A stretch of DNA of 64,000 nt from Mycolicibacterium crocinum. GTDB taxonomy: Bacteria > Actinomycetota > Actinomycetes > Mycobacteriales > Mycobacteriaceae. The translations under genes were made by a program, and so were the position numbers. The first letter of the stretch is position 1. The number at the start of each line of letters is the position of its first letter. The stretch covers positions 1,550,001-1,614,000 of the forward strand of contig NZ_CP092362.2 of the NCBI RefSeq assembly GCF_022370635.2, given 5' to 3'. Below are positions 63,216 through 64,000 of the stretch, piece after piece. The notes under the pieces were generated by a model. It was not told the origin of the DNA, ran no database searches, and saw only the letters and a program-made list of their open reading frames with translations.

Positions 63216-63629
63216 ATGACCACCGAAATCGACTGGAAACTGCTGCGCGACAGGGCAATTGAGGTAGCTGCTCGGGCCTACGCGCCGTATTCGGGCTTCC
63301 CGGTCGGGGCCGCCGGACTGGCCGATGACGGTCGCGTCATCACCGGTTGCAATGTGGAGAATGTCTCATATGGCCTAGGTCTCTGTGCCGAGTGTGCGGT
63401 GGTCTGTGGGCTGATTTCCGGTGGTGGCGAGCGGCTGCTTGCCGTGGCCGTCGTCGACGCCACCGGCGCCCCACTGATGCCCTGCGGTCGGTGTCGCCAG
63501 CTCCTTCTCGAACACGGCGGCCCGGAGATGCTCGTCGACCACGCCGAGGGCCCGCGTCGGCTGGCCGACCTTCTGCCCGATGCGTTCGGTCCCGACGACC
63601 TGGCCCGGGTGGAGCGGGAAAAGCCGTGA
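63216..63629 (+). CDS. cdd: Cytidine deaminase
   Basis: A 137-residue homotetramer-type cytidine deaminase. Zinc ligands Cys57 with catalytic Glu59 (CAEC) and Cys90/Cys93 (PCGRC) are present, as is the nucleoside-binding GCNVENVSYG. It converts cytidine and deoxycytidine to uridine forms in pyrimidine salvage. It overlaps deoA by 4 bp (GTGA), matching Rv3315c-Rv3314c. Confidence 0.96.
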   Translation: MTTEIDWKLLRDRAIEVAARAYAPYSGFPVGAAGLADDGRVITGCNVENVSYGLGLCAECAVVCGLISGGGERLLAVAVVDATGAPLMPCGRCRQLLLEHGGPEMLVDHAEGPRRLADLLPDAFGPDDLARVEREKP

Positions 63630-64000
63630 CCCAGTTCACATTCGATGCGCCGACCGTCATTCGGGTCAAACGCGACGGTGGCCGGCTCAGCGACGAGGCC
63701 ATCGACTGGGTGATCGATGCCTACACCCGCGGCGCTGTCGCCGACGAGCAGATGTCGGCGCTGCTGATGGCGATCTTCCTGCGCGGGATGGACCGCGGCG
63801 AGATCTCGCGGTGGACTTTCGCGATGATCGCGTCCGGCGAGCGTCTGGATTTCAGCGATCTCGGCCGCCCGACCGTGGACAAGCACTCCACCGGCGGTGT
63901 GGGCGACAAGATCACCATCCCGCTGGTGGCCGTCATCGCCGCCTGCGGTGCGGCGGTTCCGCAGGCTGCCGGCCGCGGGCTCGGGCACACCGGCGGCACC
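63626..64000 (+). CDS. deoA: Thymidine phosphorylase, N-terminal part
   Basis: The frame starts with GTG inside the cdd stop and runs off the window after 125 codons. It matches the N-terminus of pyrimidine-nucleoside phosphorylases (VIRVKRDGGRLSDEAIDWVI, LLMAIFLRGMDRGE) and includes the phosphate-binding KHSTGGVGDK. It cleaves thymidine or deoxyuridine with phosphate, next to the deaminase in the salvage route. Confidence 0.93.
   Translation, partial: MTQFTFDAPTVIRVKRDGGRLSDEAIDWVIDAYTRGAVADEQMSALLMAIFLRGMDRGEISRWTFAMIASGERLDFSDLGRPTVDKHSTGGVGDKITIPLVAVIAACGAAVPQAAGRGLGHTGGT

Overview
The window is high-GC actinobacterial DNA and almost certainly mycobacterial. It holds dnaE2, an MfpA pentapeptide protein downstream of a roadblock/GTPase operon, a PGRS-type glycine-rich protein, a SAM-IV riboswitch before metY, monomeric isocitrate dehydrogenase, an Rv1747-like FHA-ABC transporter and sdhCDAB. 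From memory, the backbone keeps the M. tuberculosis order from about Rv3370c (dnaE2) down to Rv3314c (deoA). The many catabolic insertions suggest a non-tuberculous, probably fast-growing Mycolicibacterium; the species is inference.

Layout. 1-4 kb: dnaE2 tail, PPOX-family protein, an IS110-family element lodged in a divergent promoter region, nitroreductase, trmL, a methyltransferase. 4.1-8.6 kb: a conservon operon (histidine-kinase-like protein, roadblock protein, DUF742, GTPase) ending in mfpA. 8.6-26.5 kb: a block that does not fit the backbone order. It holds a 2,024-residue PGRS protein that has a Sec signal instead of a PE domain and carries 429-bp tandem repeats, preceded by a possible 26-codon leader peptide; a five-gene operon (cysteine synthase, two flavin-dependent monooxygenases, SSS symporter, small membrane protein) that looks like organosulfur use; a CoA ligase/P450 pair behind a palindrome; and a double-FHA ABC exporter. 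26.6-29 kb: old-yellow-enzyme homologue, folD, DUF3017. 29.1-31.3 kb: TetR regulator plus FAD monooxygenase. 31.3-37 kb: methyltransferase, metX and metY under a SAM-IV riboswitch, divergent from monomeric icd2. 37-44.6 kb: hydrolase and xthA from a shared divergent promoter, a tiny secreted protein, two tandem lipoprotein esterases, trpS, yhjD, dacB1. 44.6-52.4 kb: an amine/polyamine-type catabolic locus (Lrp regulator, class III aminotransferase broken by a one-base frameshift, SMP-30 protein, aldehyde dehydrogenase, gamma-glutamyltransferase-like enzyme, APC permease). 52.5-59.6 kb: an AhpD-like protein and a tightly overlapping seven-gene acyl-CoA side-chain degradation operon (two acyl-CoA dehydrogenases, two MaoC proteins, an Ltp-type aldolase, a DUF35 protein, a CoA ligase). 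59.6-64 kb: sdhCDAB, then cdd and the start of deoA.

Many genes overlap by 4 bp or less and are probably translationally coupled. Several single genes have a TANNNT -10 element 6-8 nt before the start codon and no Shine-Dalgarno, the pattern of leaderless mycobacterial transcripts. Two convergent gene pairs share a large hairpin of the same design (17-nt arms, 19-nt loop). Family assignments come from reading the translations; no database search was run.
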